Source: Streptococcus parasanguinis (GTDB lineage: Bacteria; Bacillota; Bacilli; Lactobacillales; Streptococcaceae). From it: a stretch of DNA of 64,000 bases. The translations under genes and the position numbers were made by a program. Location of the stretch: positions 1 through 64,000 of the forward strand of contig NZ_JAHZPC010000001.1 of assembly GCF_019929185.1 (NCBI RefSeq), given 5' to 3'. Position 1 is the first letter of the stretch. Every line of letters starts with the position of its first letter. Shown here in pieces: positions 29,729 through 38,626 of the stretch. Below the pieces are notes generated by a model that was given only the letters and a program-made list of their open reading frames with translations, had not been told where the DNA came from and ran no database searches.

Positions 29729-30013
29729 ATGAAAGAAATTCCATTTTCAAGCTTTTACCAAGCTTATCAAAAAGGAGATTTACACGTTCTTGATGTACGC
29801 GAGCAGGAAGAGTATGATGCCCTTCACTTAGATGGGGTTCGTCTTCTTCCCTTATCTGAGTTAGCAGATCGCTTCCAGGAATTAGAGAAGGATCAGCCCT
29901 ATTATGTCATCTGCAAGTCTGGTCGACGCTCAGCACGTGCTTGCCAATTTTTGGAAGAGCAAGGCTACGATGTGACCAACGTCCAAGGTGGCATGGATGC
30001 ATTTGAATCCTAA
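29729..30013 (+). CDS. Single-domain rhodanese
   Basis: A 94-residue cytoplasmic sulfurtransferase domain. The active-site loop VICKSGRRSARA contains the persulfide cysteine in the canonical CxxGxRS form, and DVREQEEYDALHLDG is the conserved N-terminal motif. It is the last gene of the cluster and is followed six bases later by a family A repeat. Confidence 0.9.
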   Translation: MKEIPFSSFYQAYQKGDLHVLDVREQEEYDALHLDGVRLLPLSELADRFQELEKDQPYYVICKSGRRSARACQFLEEQGYDVTNVQGGMDAFES

Positions 30014-30020
30014 TAAAAAG

Positions 30021-30146
30021 AGAGTGGGACAGAAATCGGTAATTCGTTAGAATTCGATTTCGTCGTCCCACCTCCGCACAGTTGAGTAGGGCTGTAAAAG
30101 CTGATGCAATCAGCGTAGTAGAGCCCACTCAACCACTGCGTCTTGC
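30021..30146 (+). repeat. Intergenic repeat family A, copy 3
   Basis: A 126-bp element nearly identical to 5745-5870 (three substitutions) and identical over 70 bases to the reversed partial copy at 1-70. It has the same two long hairpins and the same CCACTGCGTCTTGC end. It begins right after the rhodanese stop codon and is followed by a terminator-like hairpin. Confidence 0.92.
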
Positions 30147-30166
30147 ACTTATTCCTATCAAACATC

Positions 30167-30201
30167 AAAGGCTGGACAGTTTTTGCCCAGCCTCTTTTTC
30201 T
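30167..30201 (+). terminator. Terminator after repeat A copy 3
   Basis: AAAGGCTGG...CCAGCCTCTTTTTC stem with T tail. Like the hairpin at 5891-5922 it follows the repeat at 20-25 bp, so it may belong to the element. Confidence 0.82.
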
Positions 30202-30273
30202 TTACTAATTTCTAAAAATGAGTAGAATTTGTATGTTTTTCAAAAGATATTACAGGGATTTTCCAGTCTTTCA

Positions 30274-30302
30274 TTGAAAATGGTTCAGAAATTTTGTATA
30301 AT
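30274..30302 (+). promoter_or_regulatory. Promoter of the 30.3-34.1 kb envelope genes
   Basis: TTGAAA (30274-30279), 17-bp spacer, TATAAT (30297-30302). The ATG at 30337 has AAGGAG eight bases upstream. Confidence 0.8.
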
Positions 30303-30336
30303 ACCCTAGTATAAACAATAGTTAAGGAGATTCATT

Positions 30337-31473
30337 ATGTCAAAACAAGATTGGCTGGATTATTTCGAAGCTGTAAATGGTCGTTCTGCTAGTGCAGAAG
30401 AAATTGCTCAAGCACTGGCTGCAGGAGAATTTCAAGAAGAAGTAGTGGTTCCAGAAACCCCACAAGCCCCAGAATTTGTCGCAGCACCAACTGCACCTGT
30501 GGAAGAACCAGTTGCTGCTCCACAAGCCCCAGAGTTTGTTGCAGCGCCAGAAGCCCCACAAGCTCCAGACTTTGTCGCAGCGCCAACTGCCCCTACTGAA
30601 GAACCAGTCGCAGCTCCTCAAGCTCCAGAGTTTGTTGCAGCACCAGCAGCACCAGCAGCTCCTGCAGCTCCTGCAGCACCAGCAGCTTCTGCAGCTCCAA
30701 CTGCTCCTACAGAAGAACCAGTCGCAGCTCCAGTTCAAGAGCCTGCCCCTCAAGCTCCACAGCAAGCCTACCAACAACCTACTCAAGCAGCTTATCAACA
30801 AGCTCCTTACCAAGGTCAACCAGGACAACCTTATCCTGCCCAACCAAGTCAATTTGGTGTAGCCGTTGGTGGTTACTGGAATTGGTTCCTTTCAGCTTTG
30901 AAACGTCCAACGGCTGTAGAAAATCCAAAAGCACTTAACGGAATTTTACAGTATGTCTTGACTGCCTTTGTCTTGACCTTGGGGACATTCTTCACAGCTA
31001 GTGGATTTACAGGTGGTTATGGAATGGATTTCCGTGCCTTTATGTTGACATTGATTTCCCTATTCTTTAGCCTTTACGCCTTCCAAGTAGCTGGATTCTT
31101 TGTTCGTCGTGTGGTTCTTCAAGATAAGGAATACAGTTACGGTCGTTCATTTGAAGAGTTTGGACGTTTGTCTGTTTACACATTGCCACTTGCCCTCCTT
31201 GCTTTCTTAGTAGGTCTTGTAAAAGTTTATGAATTTTATGGCTTTGTAAACTTCCTTATTTTCTTCTTGTTCTTTGTTGGAACATGCTATGTCGTTCATC
31301 AAGGGTTGAACAAGACAAGCTTTAAAGCAGATAAATTCTTGCTTCTAGTAGCATCATCTGTTGTCTTGCTTCTCATTGCCATCTTTGTCATTTATGTGAA
31401 TGCTCGTATTTTAGAACAAGTAGCCGTAGGATTTATTCCAAGTGCTCCAAATTTCTCTAACTTTGGATTCTAA
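30337..31473 (+). CDS. Membrane protein with N-terminal GR-x-x-S module and Ala/Pro/Glu repeats
   Basis: A 378-residue protein. Residues about 5-28 are a small module (WLDYFEAVNGRSASAEE) that recurs twice in the next gene. Residues about 35-145 are a low-complexity region of EEPVAAPQAPEFVAAP-like repeats, and 145-180 is Q/P/Y-rich. The C-terminal half has about five hydrophobic segments, resembling a Yip1/DUF-type membrane domain. The repeats probably form a cytoplasmic or wall-spanning spacer. I know no function. Slippage within the repeats is likely to make length variants between strains. Confidence 0.82.
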   Translation: MSKQDWLDYFEAVNGRSASAEEIAQALAAGEFQEEVVVPETPQAPEFVAAPTAPVEEPVAAPQAPEFVAAPEAPQAPDFVAAPTAPTEEPVAAPQAPEFVAAPAAPAAPAAPAAPAASAAPTAPTEEPVAAPVQEPAPQAPQQAYQQPTQAAYQQAPYQGQPGQPYPAQPSQFGVAVGGYWNWFLSALKRPTAVENPKALNGILQYVLTAFVLTLGTFFTASGFTGGYGMDFRAFMLTLISLFFSLYAFQVAGFFVRRVVLQDKEYSYGRSFEEFGRLSVYTLPLALLAFLVGLVKVYEFYGFVNFLIFFLFFVGTCYVVHQGLNKTSFKADKFLLLVASSVVLLLIAIFVIYVNARILEQVAVGFIPSAPNFSNFGF

Positions 31474-31487
31474 CAATATCACAAAAC

Positions 31488-31516
31488 GGAAGGTGGGGGA
31501 ACCCACTTTCCCTATT
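31488..31516 (+). terminator. Hairpin between the two module-bearing genes (partial terminator)
   Basis: GGAA-GGTGGG pairs with CCCAC-TTCC, followed by CTATTTTAT. A weak T run suggests read-through into 31540. Confidence 0.6.
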
Positions 31517-31539
31517 TTATAATGAGGGAGAAGAGATCC

Positions 31540-33327
31540 ATGCAAAAGAAATGGGTTGAATTATTTGAAAAAGTGATTGGTCGCAAACCGTCACCAGAAG
31601 AGTTTATGGCTGGGAAAGCTTGTGGATTTGATTTGAAACAAATTCAGTATATCGCTGGGAATGCCCCAGCAGAGGAAGTAGCTCCTGTCGAGGAACCAGT
31701 GGTTGAACCAGTTGAAGAAGTGAAGAATGTCGATCCACTTCTAGCACCTCGACAGGCTTGGTTGCAACATTTTGAAGAAACCTATGGCCGCAAGCCAAGT
31801 GCAGAAGAATTTACCGCGGCTAAAAGTCAAAACTTCGAGTTTTTTGTAGGACCTGTGCCTGAAGCAGAATTTGCGACCCCAGATTCAACAGAAGAAACAC
31901 AGGAATATGTCCCTCAACAGCAAACTAAAGAGTATACAGCTCCACTTGCCGCTGAGCAAACGCAGGTCTTTGCTGGTCCAAATGTTACAGAAGCAGGCCC
32001 AGCTCAGAAAAAACAAAAGGCCCCTAAAACGAAGGGTGAAAAGAAACTTTCCAAGAAGAAAATTGGGATTATTTCTGCTATTGCAGTCCTTGTGATAGCT
32101 TTGGTAGCAGCCTTCTTTTACTTCCAGTCAACAACGCGTGTCGAAGTGACTGCAGATAAATTTATTAAGGCAGTGGACACCAAGGATTATCGCGAAGCAG
32201 CAGATCTGCTTTCAACCGATAACGATAAATGGACAAAGGATGAAGCCGAAAGCTTTATTACCAGCATGGAAGATCAAGGGGTCGATATCGGCACAGAGTT
32301 GAACAAGATCATTGATAATGGTGGAGAAGGCAGCTATACGGATAAATCTGGAAACAAGATCTTTGGTTTGGAAAAAGCGGACAAGAAATTTGGAATCTTC
32401 CAAGAATACCGTGTGGCCAGCTATCCAGTGCAAGTGAAGGTCAAGACCAATTTGGATCAAGCCAAACTCAAAGTGGCTGCCAATAAAACAGTGACCTTGA
32501 AGAAAGATGCAGTGACAGACCTTGGTTATTTCCATTACAATACAAAAGAAATGGAATTGACTGCTAAAACAGAGGTCGGAAATGTTACTTCTAAGATCCA
32601 TCTCAATCCTAAAAAAGCAACAAAGAATAATTTAGAATTGCAGTTGAATTCTGAAAAACGCAATTTAGAAGTTGAGTTCCCAGATGAAGTTGAAAACCCA
32701 ACGGATGTGAAGGTTGTGGTCAACGGCAAAGAAGTCGGAACCAGCACGACCTTTGAAGTAGACAGCATTCCTTATCAAGAAATTGAAGTACATGCCGTCT
32801 TCAACATGAATGGGGAAACCTATACAACTGAAAAGGCTAAGGTGACGATTGAAGAGGGTGAGAACGATCCGATCGAACTTAAACTAGCCAAAGATACCCT
32901 AAAACGCATCAAGAGTGCACAAGATGCTAAGAAAGCGCAAGCTGCCAAAGAAGAACAAAATCGGACCTTGGCGGAAGAATTCTTGAAAGAGTACCGCGAC
33001 GCTGTCTTTAGCTCCGTTTCAAATCGAAATAACACCTACTCTAAATACTATGACACACAAAGTCAAGCCTACAAAGACATGGTTGAGTTCACAACTGGTG
33101 ATGGTGTTCGAAAGGCTAAGATTGACTACTATACTCCAGGAGCTTTGGACATTCAAAGTGTCACGGAAGAAAATGGTGTGGTAACGATCAAGACTTATGA
33201 AGACTTTACCGTGCATTATACAGATAGCCATCCAGATTCACAAAACCGCAAGTACAAGACCTACACCTTGAAAAAAGTAGGTGCAAGTTATGTGATTACA
33301 GATATTGTCGTAACAAAAGAATCATAG
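31540..33327 (+). CDS. TcaA-like single-pass membrane protein with two GR-x-x-S modules
   Basis: A 595-residue protein. Two copies of the module (W-x3-FE-x3-GRKPS-x-EEF) lie near residues 5-22 and 74-91, where TcaA/YvbJ relatives usually carry a zinc ribbon. One membrane segment lies near 174-196 after a K-rich stretch. The remaining 400 residues are extracellular and resemble TcaA-type domains, followed by an NTF2-like C-terminal domain (about 475-595). TcaA is linked to glycopeptide susceptibility and wall metabolism in staphylococci; a related envelope role is inferred. Start 31540 was chosen because GAGGGAGAAGAG precedes it; the ATG six codons earlier overlaps that site. Confidence 0.78.
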   Translation: MQKKWVELFEKVIGRKPSPEEFMAGKACGFDLKQIQYIAGNAPAEEVAPVEEPVVEPVEEVKNVDPLLAPRQAWLQHFEETYGRKPSAEEFTAAKSQNFEFFVGPVPEAEFATPDSTEETQEYVPQQQTKEYTAPLAAEQTQVFAGPNVTEAGPAQKKQKAPKTKGEKKLSKKKIGIISAIAVLVIALVAAFFYFQSTTRVEVTADKFIKAVDTKDYREAADLLSTDNDKWTKDEAESFITSMEDQGVDIGTELNKIIDNGGEGSYTDKSGNKIFGLEKADKKFGIFQEYRVASYPVQVKVKTNLDQAKLKVAANKTVTLKKDAVTDLGYFHYNTKEMELTAKTEVGNVTSKIHLNPKKATKNNLELQLNSEKRNLEVEFPDEVENPTDVKVVVNGKEVGTSTTFEVDSIPYQEIEVHAVFNMNGETYTTEKAKVTIEEGENDPIELKLAKDTLKRIKSAQDAKKAQAAKEEQNRTLAEEFLKEYRDAVFSSVSNRNNTYSKYYDTQSQAYKDMVEFTTGDGVRKAKIDYYTPGALDIQSVTEENGVVTIKTYEDFTVHYTDSHPDSQNRKYKTYTLKKVGASYVITDIVVTKES

Positions 33328-33336
33328 GAGATTCCC

Positions 33337-34116
33337 ATGAAAGCAAGATTTTCCAAATTAACTTTGGTGACAGTTGCCTTGTTAACCCTGACAGCTTGCT
33401 CCCAATCTCATTCCACTAGTTCTAAATCTTCTGCAAAAGAAGAAAGCAAACAAACGCAAACCAAGTCTTCCAAAGAAACGTCTTCTGCAAAGGATACGTC
33501 AAAAGAGACTGGCAAAGAAGAGTCTTCAAAAGCTGGTAAGTCAGATGTCAAAGTGGACTCTGGTGTCAGCTATAATGGTTCTTACTATAGTGTCAAAGGG
33601 AAATATGGTGAGGTTATGATCGCCAACAAACATTATCCCTTGTCGCCTGACTTTAACCCAGGTGAAGATCCTGAAGCTGTTTCAGCCCTTCATGAATTGA
33701 TCGCAGCCATGCAGGCAGAAGGATATCCGATCAGTGACCAATATAGTGGTTTTCGTAGCTACGATACCCAAGTTGGCCTCTACCAAAACTATGTCAATCA
33801 AGATGGTCAGGAAGCCGCCGATCGTTATTCTGCAAGACCGGGTTATAGTGAACACCAAACTGGTTTGACCTTTGATTTAATCGATACCAGTGGTAATTTG
33901 GTAACCGAACCTGGACCAAGTAAGTGGTTGCTCAAGAATGCTGCTAAATATGGCTTTGTGGTTCGTTACCAAGAAGGAAAAGAAAAAGTGACAGGCTACA
34001 TGCCAGAAAGCTGGCATCTCCGCTATATCGGAAAAGAAGCGCAAGATATCGCGGACTCAGGTTTGAGTCTGGAAGAATACTATGGCTTCACCGGTGGCGA
34101 TTACGTTGATAAATAA
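33337..34116 (+). CDS. Lipoprotein D,D- or L,D-carboxypeptidase (VanY/LdcB/DacB family)
   Basis: A 259-residue lipoprotein with a lipobox ending TLTAC (lipid-modified C21), a Ser/Lys-rich linker (about 22-75) and a peptidase M15B domain (about 100-250). Zinc ligands and catalytic residues are visible in SARPGYSEHQTGLTFDL (H and D) and SWHLRYIG (H). It trims peptidoglycan stem peptides outside the cell; in pneumococcus the homologous LdcB/DacB affects cell shape. It is 9 bp after the TcaA-like gene and ends at a terminator. Confidence 0.88.
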   Translation: MKARFSKLTLVTVALLTLTACSQSHSTSSKSSAKEESKQTQTKSSKETSSAKDTSKETGKEESSKAGKSDVKVDSGVSYNGSYYSVKGKYGEVMIANKHYPLSPDFNPGEDPEAVSALHELIAAMQAEGYPISDQYSGFRSYDTQVGLYQNYVNQDGQEAADRYSARPGYSEHQTGLTFDLIDTSGNLVTEPGPSKWLLKNAAKYGFVVRYQEGKEKVTGYMPESWHLRYIGKEAQDIADSGLSLEEYYGFTGGDYVDK

Positions 34117-34117
34117 G

Positions 34118-34148
34118 AAAAGGTTGGGATTGATATCCCAACCTTTTT
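34118..34148. terminator. Terminator between LdcB-like gene and P-loop kinase gene
   Basis: AAAGGTTGGGA/TCCCAACCTTT stem with A- and T-rich flanks; it can serve both convergent genes. Confidence 0.9.
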
Positions 34149-34149
34149 A

Positions 34150-34656
34150 TTATATGTTTTTTAGAAACGCATCCAGTTCTTTTTGGTTTTTAAGAGAGAT
34201 AAATTTGTCTGGATAGGTTTGGTTGACAGTCTGATAGCGTGTGACCTGTCTAGCTTGGCGACCGTCCCAAAGGATCCAACGGATGAATTCCCAGTCAAAG
34301 CGTTCGGGGCAACCTGCCGCCATACTCTCACGGACTCGGCCTTTATAACGGCGGTATCGTTTCCAGCCTCTAAAGAGGCAGTTCCAACGAGAGAAGTTGA
34401 GAAAGATAATCTGGTCCGCTTGCTCCATTCTTTCCTCATAGCAGCACCAAGAGTAATTGCCATCAATGACCCAGTCTTTATGATCGCCGAGAAACTGTCT
34501 CATCTCTTTCTCCATCCAATCCCGGTCACTGTCTATCCAGCCCGGTTGAAATTGAAGGGTATCCATGTGGAGCTTTGGAATGGAGTAGTGGCGGGCTAAG
34601 TTTTCAGCCAAGGTGGATTTACCTGAGCCAGAATAGCCGATAATAACGATTTTCAT
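34150..34656 (-). CDS. P-loop kinase, topology modulation protein (FlaR)-like
   Basis: A 168-residue cytoplasmic AAA-type small kinase with Walker A IGYSGSGKSTLAENLA. It resembles the adenylate-kinase-like FlaR/topology modulation group; no enzymatic substrate is established. The start ATG at 34656 has AAAGGTG five bases upstream; a GTG two codons earlier overlaps that site. It lies downstream of the rpsT terminator and may be expressed by read-through. Confidence 0.83.
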   Translation of the reverse strand: MKIVIIGYSGSGKSTLAENLARHYSIPKLHMDTLQFQPGWIDSDRDWMEKEMRQFLGDHKDWVIDGNYSWCCYEERMEQADQIIFLNFSRWNCLFRGWKRYRRYKGRVRESMAAGCPERFDWEFIRWILWDGRQARQVTRYQTVNQTYPDKFISLKNQKELDAFLKNI

Positions 34657-34681
34657 AAGCACCTTTTAAAAAATTAGGCAC

Positions 34682-34708
34682 AAAAAAAGCTCCGGAGAGC
34701 TTGATTTT
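34682..34708 (-). terminator. Terminator after rpsT
   Basis: Minus strand AAGCTC/GAGCTT with a TCCG loop, then seven T. Confidence 0.9.
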
Positions 34709-34722
34709 TATGCTGTTCTTGA

Positions 34723-34956
34723 TTAACCAAGTTTCGCTGCAAGACGTGCTTTATCACGGCTAGCTTTGTTCTTGTGGATCAAACCTTTAGTTTCTGCTTT
34801 ATCGATAGCTGAGCTAGCAGCGCGGTAAAGTTCTTCAGATGGGTTTGCTTCAAAAGCTTTGATTGCAGTACGCATAGCTGATTTTTGAGCTGAGTTTTTT
34901 TCGTTTTGTTTAACGTTCAATTCAGCGCGTTTGATAGCTGATTTAATGTTTGCCAA
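34723..34956 (-). CDS. rpsT: 30S ribosomal protein S20, TTG start
   Basis: This 77-residue K/R/A-rich helical protein binds 16S rRNA in the small subunit. The family N-terminus (M)[11 protein letters not shown] begins at a TTG codon, with GGAGGTG six bases upstream. An in-frame ATG five codons earlier precedes and overlaps that ribosome site and would add residues foreign to S20. A rare start codon is also used by E. coli rpsT, where it is tied to autogenous control. It is monocistronic with a consensus promoter. Confidence 0.94.
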   Translation of the reverse strand: MANIKSAIKRAELNVKQNEKNSAQKSAMRTAIKAFEANPSEELYRAASSAIDKAETKGLIHKNKASRDKARLAAKLG

Positions 34957-34989
34957 GTTATTCACCTCCATTGATAATCTAACTATCTC

Positions 34990-35018
34990 ATTATATATGA
35001 AAAGTTAAGATTTGACAA
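34990..35018 (-). promoter_or_regulatory. Promoter of rpsT
   Basis: Minus strand: TTGTCA (35018-35013), 17-bp spacer, TATAAT (34995-34990), about 33 nt before the TTG start. Confidence 0.82.
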
Positions 35019-35067
35019 GCCTAAAATAGCTTTTCCTTAAAAAAGTACCGTTAAAAGGCCATTTTCT

Positions 35068-35988
35068 CTAGCGTTTGAGATAAATTTCGTCGATTTCATG
35101 GTTGGTTGCCTTATGGAGAATCAGATCAGCTCGGTTTCTGGTTGGTTGGATGTAATGCTGCAAGTTGACTAAATTAATGGATTCCCAGACCTGATGGGCC
35201 ATGCTTAAAACTTCTTCTAGGGGTTGCTCTGTAAATCGATAGTAGTAGTTATTAGGATCATTCTGAGCTAATGCAAGGAGTTTTTGGAAGCGATCGATAT
35301 ACCAAGATTCGATATCGTCGACCGCGGCATCCACATAGATCGAAAAATCAAAGAAATCGGTCATATAGAGACTGTCATTTTGTGGATTTTGAAAGACATT
35401 GATCCCTTCGACAATGACAAAATCAGCCGGTAAAATGGTTTGCTTCTCATCTGGGACAATATCGTATATTTCGTGGGAATAGACAGGGATTTCTACTCTC
35501 TTGTTGTTTTTAATTTGATTGAGAAAATCAAGGAGCAATTCCATATCATAGCTTTCCGGAAATCCTTTTCGATTGAGGATCTCTTGTTCTTTTAAGATAG
35601 CATTTGGATAGAGAAAACCATCCGTTGTTACCAACTCTACAGTCGAGCCTTCGAAGGTTCGTGACAGCAGGATTTGAAGTAAACGGCTAGTGGTAGATTT
35701 TCCAACCGCTACGCTTCCTGAAACACCAATGATAAAGGGTTGGCGCTCACTCGTTTTTTGAAGAAAAATACCTTTTGAGAAGGCCAAATCTTCTTTGGAA
35801 CGCTTGTAGATTCCAATCAGGTTTGTCAAAGGCAGGTAGACGTCACGTACATCTTGGAGGTTGATGCGGTCGTTAAAACTTTTAATAGAATTGAGCTCTG
35901 TTTGAGAGAGTGGTGGGGTGGTTTTGCGGTGCAAATTTTGCCAGGTTTCCCGATTAATTTTTTCAAAATGTAGAAATTCTTTGTCCAT
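35068..35988 (-). CDS. coaA: Type I pantothenate kinase CoaA
   Basis: The 306-residue cytoplasmic enzyme that phosphorylates pantothenate, the first committed step of coenzyme A synthesis. Walker A is [15 protein letters not shown] near residue 90; the EGINVF and [11 protein letters not shown] segments are typical of bacterial type I PanK. AGGAG precedes the ATG, followed by TGACAT. It is divergently oriented to the methyltransferase gene and separated from it by 90 bp. Confidence 0.94.
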   Translation of the reverse strand: MDKEFLHFEKINRETWQNLHRKTTPPLSQTELNSIKSFNDRINLQDVRDVYLPLTNLIGIYKRSKEDLAFSKGIFLQKTSERQPFIIGVSGSVAVGKSTTSRLLQILLSRTFEGSTVELVTTDGFLYPNAILKEQEILNRKGFPESYDMELLLDFLNQIKNNKRVEIPVYSHEIYDIVPDEKQTILPADFVIVEGINVFQNPQNDSLYMTDFFDFSIYVDAAVDDIESWYIDRFQKLLALAQNDPNNYYYRFTEQPLEEVLSMAHQVWESINLVNLQHYIQPTRNRADLILHKATNHEIDEIYLKR

Positions 35989-36011
35989 ATGTCACTCCTA
36001 TTGTAGTCTTT

Positions 36012-36040
36012 AGTATACCAATTTTTAGAGGTCATGTAAA
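36012..36040 (-). promoter_or_regulatory. Promoter of coaA
   Basis: Minus strand: TTTACA (36040-36035), 17-bp spacer, TATACT (36017-36012). Confidence 0.8.
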
Positions 36041-36043
36041 CGA

Positions 36044-36072
36044 TTTAAAAAAGGAGTGAATTATGATAAAAT
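36044..36072 (+). promoter_or_regulatory. Promoter of the methyltransferase-pdp operon, leaderless arrangement
   Basis: TTTAAA (36044-36049), 17-bp spacer, extended -10 TGA-TAAAAT (36064-36072). Six bases separate the -10 from the ATG at 36079, so +1 should be the A of the start codon. Confidence 0.75.
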
Positions 36073-36078
36073 AACCTT

Positions 36079-36672
36079 ATGAGTAAAATGTATTTCGATG
36101 TAAACCCAGATGCAGCCCATGATATTCATGATCTGGCTGTTGTTTTATTGGGACAAAAGATGAATTTTTATACGGACGCCGGCGTCTTTAGTAAAAAAAT
36201 GATTGACTATGGAAGCCAGGTGCTCTTATCAACCCTGGATTTTCAAGAAGGGGAAAGTGTCCTCGATGTTGGCTGTGGCTATGGTCCAATTGGCCTCTCT
36301 CTAGCTAAAGCCCAGGGAGTCGCAGTGACCATGGTCGATGTCAATGAGAGGGCACTAGACTTGGCTAAGAAAAATGCTAGCCGAAACGGCGTGGAAGTTC
36401 AGATCTTTTCTTCGGATGTCTATGAAGCAGTCGAAGGGGTCTTTGACCATGTAATCAGTAATCCGCCGATCCGAGCTGGTAAGAAAGTGGTCCACCAAGT
36501 GATCACCGGTAGTTTTGAACATTTGAAACCAGGTGGAGACTTGACCATTGTCATTCAGAAAAAACAAGGGGCTCCGAGCGCTAAGGCCAAGATGGAAGAG
36601 ACGTTTGGCAATTGTGAAATCGTAAAAAAAGACAAAGGCTATTATATTTTAAGAAGTGAGAAAGAATCATGA
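36079..36672 (+). CDS. Class I SAM-dependent methyltransferase (RsmC-like)
   Basis: A 197-residue cytoplasmic methyltransferase of the RsmC/RlmG half-domain type, which in longer relatives modifies guanine in rRNA. SAM-binding motif I is VLDVGCGYGPIGL near residue 60, and the catalytic-type NPPIRAG motif is near 130. The ATG at 36079 has no Shine-Dalgarno and the gene is predicted to be leaderless. It overlaps pdp by 4 bp, tying an rRNA-type methyltransferase to nucleoside salvage as in other streptococci. Confidence 0.87.
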   Translation: MSKMYFDVNPDAAHDIHDLAVVLLGQKMNFYTDAGVFSKKMIDYGSQVLLSTLDFQEGESVLDVGCGYGPIGLSLAKAQGVAVTMVDVNERALDLAKKNASRNGVEVQIFSSDVYEAVEGVFDHVISNPPIRAGKKVVHQVITGSFEHLKPGGDLTIVIQKKQGAPSAKAKMEETFGNCEIVKKDKGYYILRSEKES

Positions 36673-37946
36673 GAGCAGTAGATATCATTCAGAAAAAAAG
36701 AGATGGTCTTGCCTTAAACAAGGAAGAAATTGAATGGCTGATTGAGGGCTATGTTGCTGGAACGGTTCCAGATTACCAAATGTCCGCTTTTGCTATGGCT
36801 GTTTATTTTAAAGGGATGACGACGGAAGAAATCTCTCATATGACCATGAAGATGGTCCAAACGGGGCAACAGTTTGATCTGTCAGCTATTCCAGGAATCA
36901 AGGTGGACAAACACTCGACTGGTGGTGTAGGAGACAAGGTAACCTTGGTCTTGGTGCCTTTGGTTGCAAGTTTCGGAGTGCCGGTTGCAAAAATGAGTGG
37001 TCGTGGCTTAGGCCACACAGGTGGGACCATCGATAAGTTGGAATCCATTAAAGGTTTCCAGATTGAACGGAACCAAGAGGAATTTATCCAGCAGGTGCAG
37101 GAGATCGGCTTATCGGTCATTGGTCAATCCGACCAACTCGTAAAAGCAGACAAACTCTTGTATGCTCTGCGTGATGTGACAGCGACAGTGGACACCATTC
37201 CTTTGATTGCTAGCTCCGTCATGAGTAAGAAAATTGCAGCTGGTGCTGATGCCATTCTTCTCGATGTCACCGTTGGAGAAGGGGCCTTTATGAAGACCAT
37301 TGAAGAGGCGCGTGAACTAGCTCGTACCATGGTGGATCTTGGAAATGCAGTGGGTCGGAAAACCATCGCTGTCATTACAGATATGAGCCAACCTTTGGGA
37401 ACCAGCATTGGTAATCGTTTAGAGATTTTGGAAGCCCTGGATATTCTAAAAGGACAGGGGCGTGCTGATGTCACAGAGTTTATTTGTGAATTAGCACAAA
37501 TCATGTTGAAATTGGCCAATGTAGATCAATCAATTGAAGCCATTCATGAACACTTGAGCAATGGACGAGCCTTAGCCAAGTTTGAAGAAATGGTCGTGGC
37601 ACAAGGTGGAAACTTAGAGGATTTGCATCGTCCCGTCAAAGTAGATCAGGTCCTTGAAGTAACAGCAGATCAAGATGGCGTTATTGCAGCTTTACCTGCC
37701 ATGGAATTTGGCCTGTTAGCCATGCGACTTGGTGCTGGCCGTGCTGTCAAATCGGATCCGCTTGATTATGAAACAGGGATTGTATTTGACAAAAAAGTGG
37801 GAGAGCACGTTAAAAAAGGGGAACGCATTGCTCGTATTTTCGTGAATGAAAAAAATTCACAAGAAAGCGTTACAGAATTCAAAAAAAATGTTAAAATACT
37901 AGAAGGGGCTGAAAGCGTTAAAGAAATTATTGAAATAATATCTTAA
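36669..37946 (+). CDS. pdp: Pyrimidine-nucleoside phosphorylase
   Basis: A 425-residue cytoplasmic enzyme that splits uridine, thymidine or deoxyuridine with phosphate to base and (deoxy)ribose-1-phosphate. The signature [19 protein letters not shown] lies near residue 107, and the [10 protein letters not shown] phosphate loop near 80. It overlaps the methyltransferase gene by 4 bp and leads into deoC, which uses the deoxyribose-5-phosphate made after a mutase step (no deoB in the window). Confidence 0.94.
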   Translation: MRAVDIIQKKRDGLALNKEEIEWLIEGYVAGTVPDYQMSAFAMAVYFKGMTTEEISHMTMKMVQTGQQFDLSAIPGIKVDKHSTGGVGDKVTLVLVPLVASFGVPVAKMSGRGLGHTGGTIDKLESIKGFQIERNQEEFIQQVQEIGLSVIGQSDQLVKADKLLYALRDVTATVDTIPLIASSVMSKKIAAGADAILLDVTVGEGAFMKTIEEARELARTMVDLGNAVGRKTIAVITDMSQPLGTSIGNRLEILEALDILKGQGRADVTEFICELAQIMLKLANVDQSIEAIHEHLSNGRALAKFEEMVVAQGGNLEDLHRPVKVDQVLEVTADQDGVIAALPAMEFGLLAMRLGAGRAVKSDPLDYETGIVFDKKVGEHVKKGERIARIFVNEKNSQESVTEFKKNVKILEGAESVKEIIEIIS

Positions 37947-37963
37947 GTAGCTCAGGAGATTGT

Positions 37964-38626
37964 ATGAAGTTAAATAAATATATTGATCACACTCTTTTAA
38001 AACCAGATGCGCAACAAGAACAGATCGAAAAATTGATCGAAGAAGCTAAGGCATATGATTTTGCCAGTGTCTGTGTGAACCCAACATGGGTGAATTTTGC
38101 GGCTGAGGGCTTGCGCGATTCAGATGTAAAAGTTTGTACCGTCATTGGTTTTCCTTTGGGAGCAAATACCCCTTTTGTCAAAGCGTGTGAAACAAAAAAT
38201 GCTATTCAAAATGGTGCCGATGAAATTGACATGGTCATTAATATCGGTGCTTTGAAGTCTAAGAATTTAGCACTAGTTGAAGAAGATATCCAAGCTGTTG
38301 TCGAAGCAAGCGGTGATAAGCTGGTCAAAGTCATCATTGAGACGTGTCTCTTAACAGACGATGAAAAGATCGTCGCTTGTCAGATTGCAAAGTCAGCTGG
38401 AGCTGACTTTGTGAAGACTTCAACTGGTTTCTCAACTGGAGGAGCGACGGTAGAAGATGTAGCCTTAATGCGTCAAACAGTTGGACCAGACATGGGTGTT
38501 AAAGCTTCTGGTGGAGCTCGCTCTTATGAAGATGCTCTTGCATTTATCGAAGCTGGTGCGACCCGTATCGGAACTTCCTCTGGTGTAGCAATCATGGAAG
38601 GAAAAGTGGCTCATGGCGACTACTGA
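37964..38626 (+). CDS. deoC: Deoxyribose-phosphate aldolase
   Basis: A 220-residue class I aldolase that cleaves 2-deoxyribose-5-phosphate into acetaldehyde and glyceraldehyde-3-phosphate. The Schiff-base lysine lies in FVKTSTGF near residue 150, and the second catalytic lysine in VKASGG near 180. It lies in the pdp-deoC-cdd operon and overlaps cdd by 14 bp. Confidence 0.95.
   Translation: MKLNKYIDHTLLKPDAQQEQIEKLIEEAKAYDFASVCVNPTWVNFAAEGLRDSDVKVCTVIGFPLGANTPFVKACETKNAIQNGADEIDMVINIGALKSKNLALVEEDIQAVVEASGDKLVKVIIETCLLTDDEKIVACQIAKSAGADFVKTSTGFSTGGATVEDVALMRQTVGPDMGVKASGGARSYEDALAFIEAGATRIGTSSGVAIMEGKVAHGDY

Noticed and set aside
30460-30730. Regularly spaced similar DNA units, at first sight like a repeat array or CRISPR
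   Set aside because: The units encode in-frame Ala/Pro/Glu repeats in one long ORF, vary in length and have no unique spacers.
36063-36074. Mini ORF ATG ATA AAA TAA behind AAGGAG, in front of the methyltransferase gene
   Set aside because: The -10 box TAAAAT lies inside it and the expected transcript begins at 36079, so it would not be in the mRNA.
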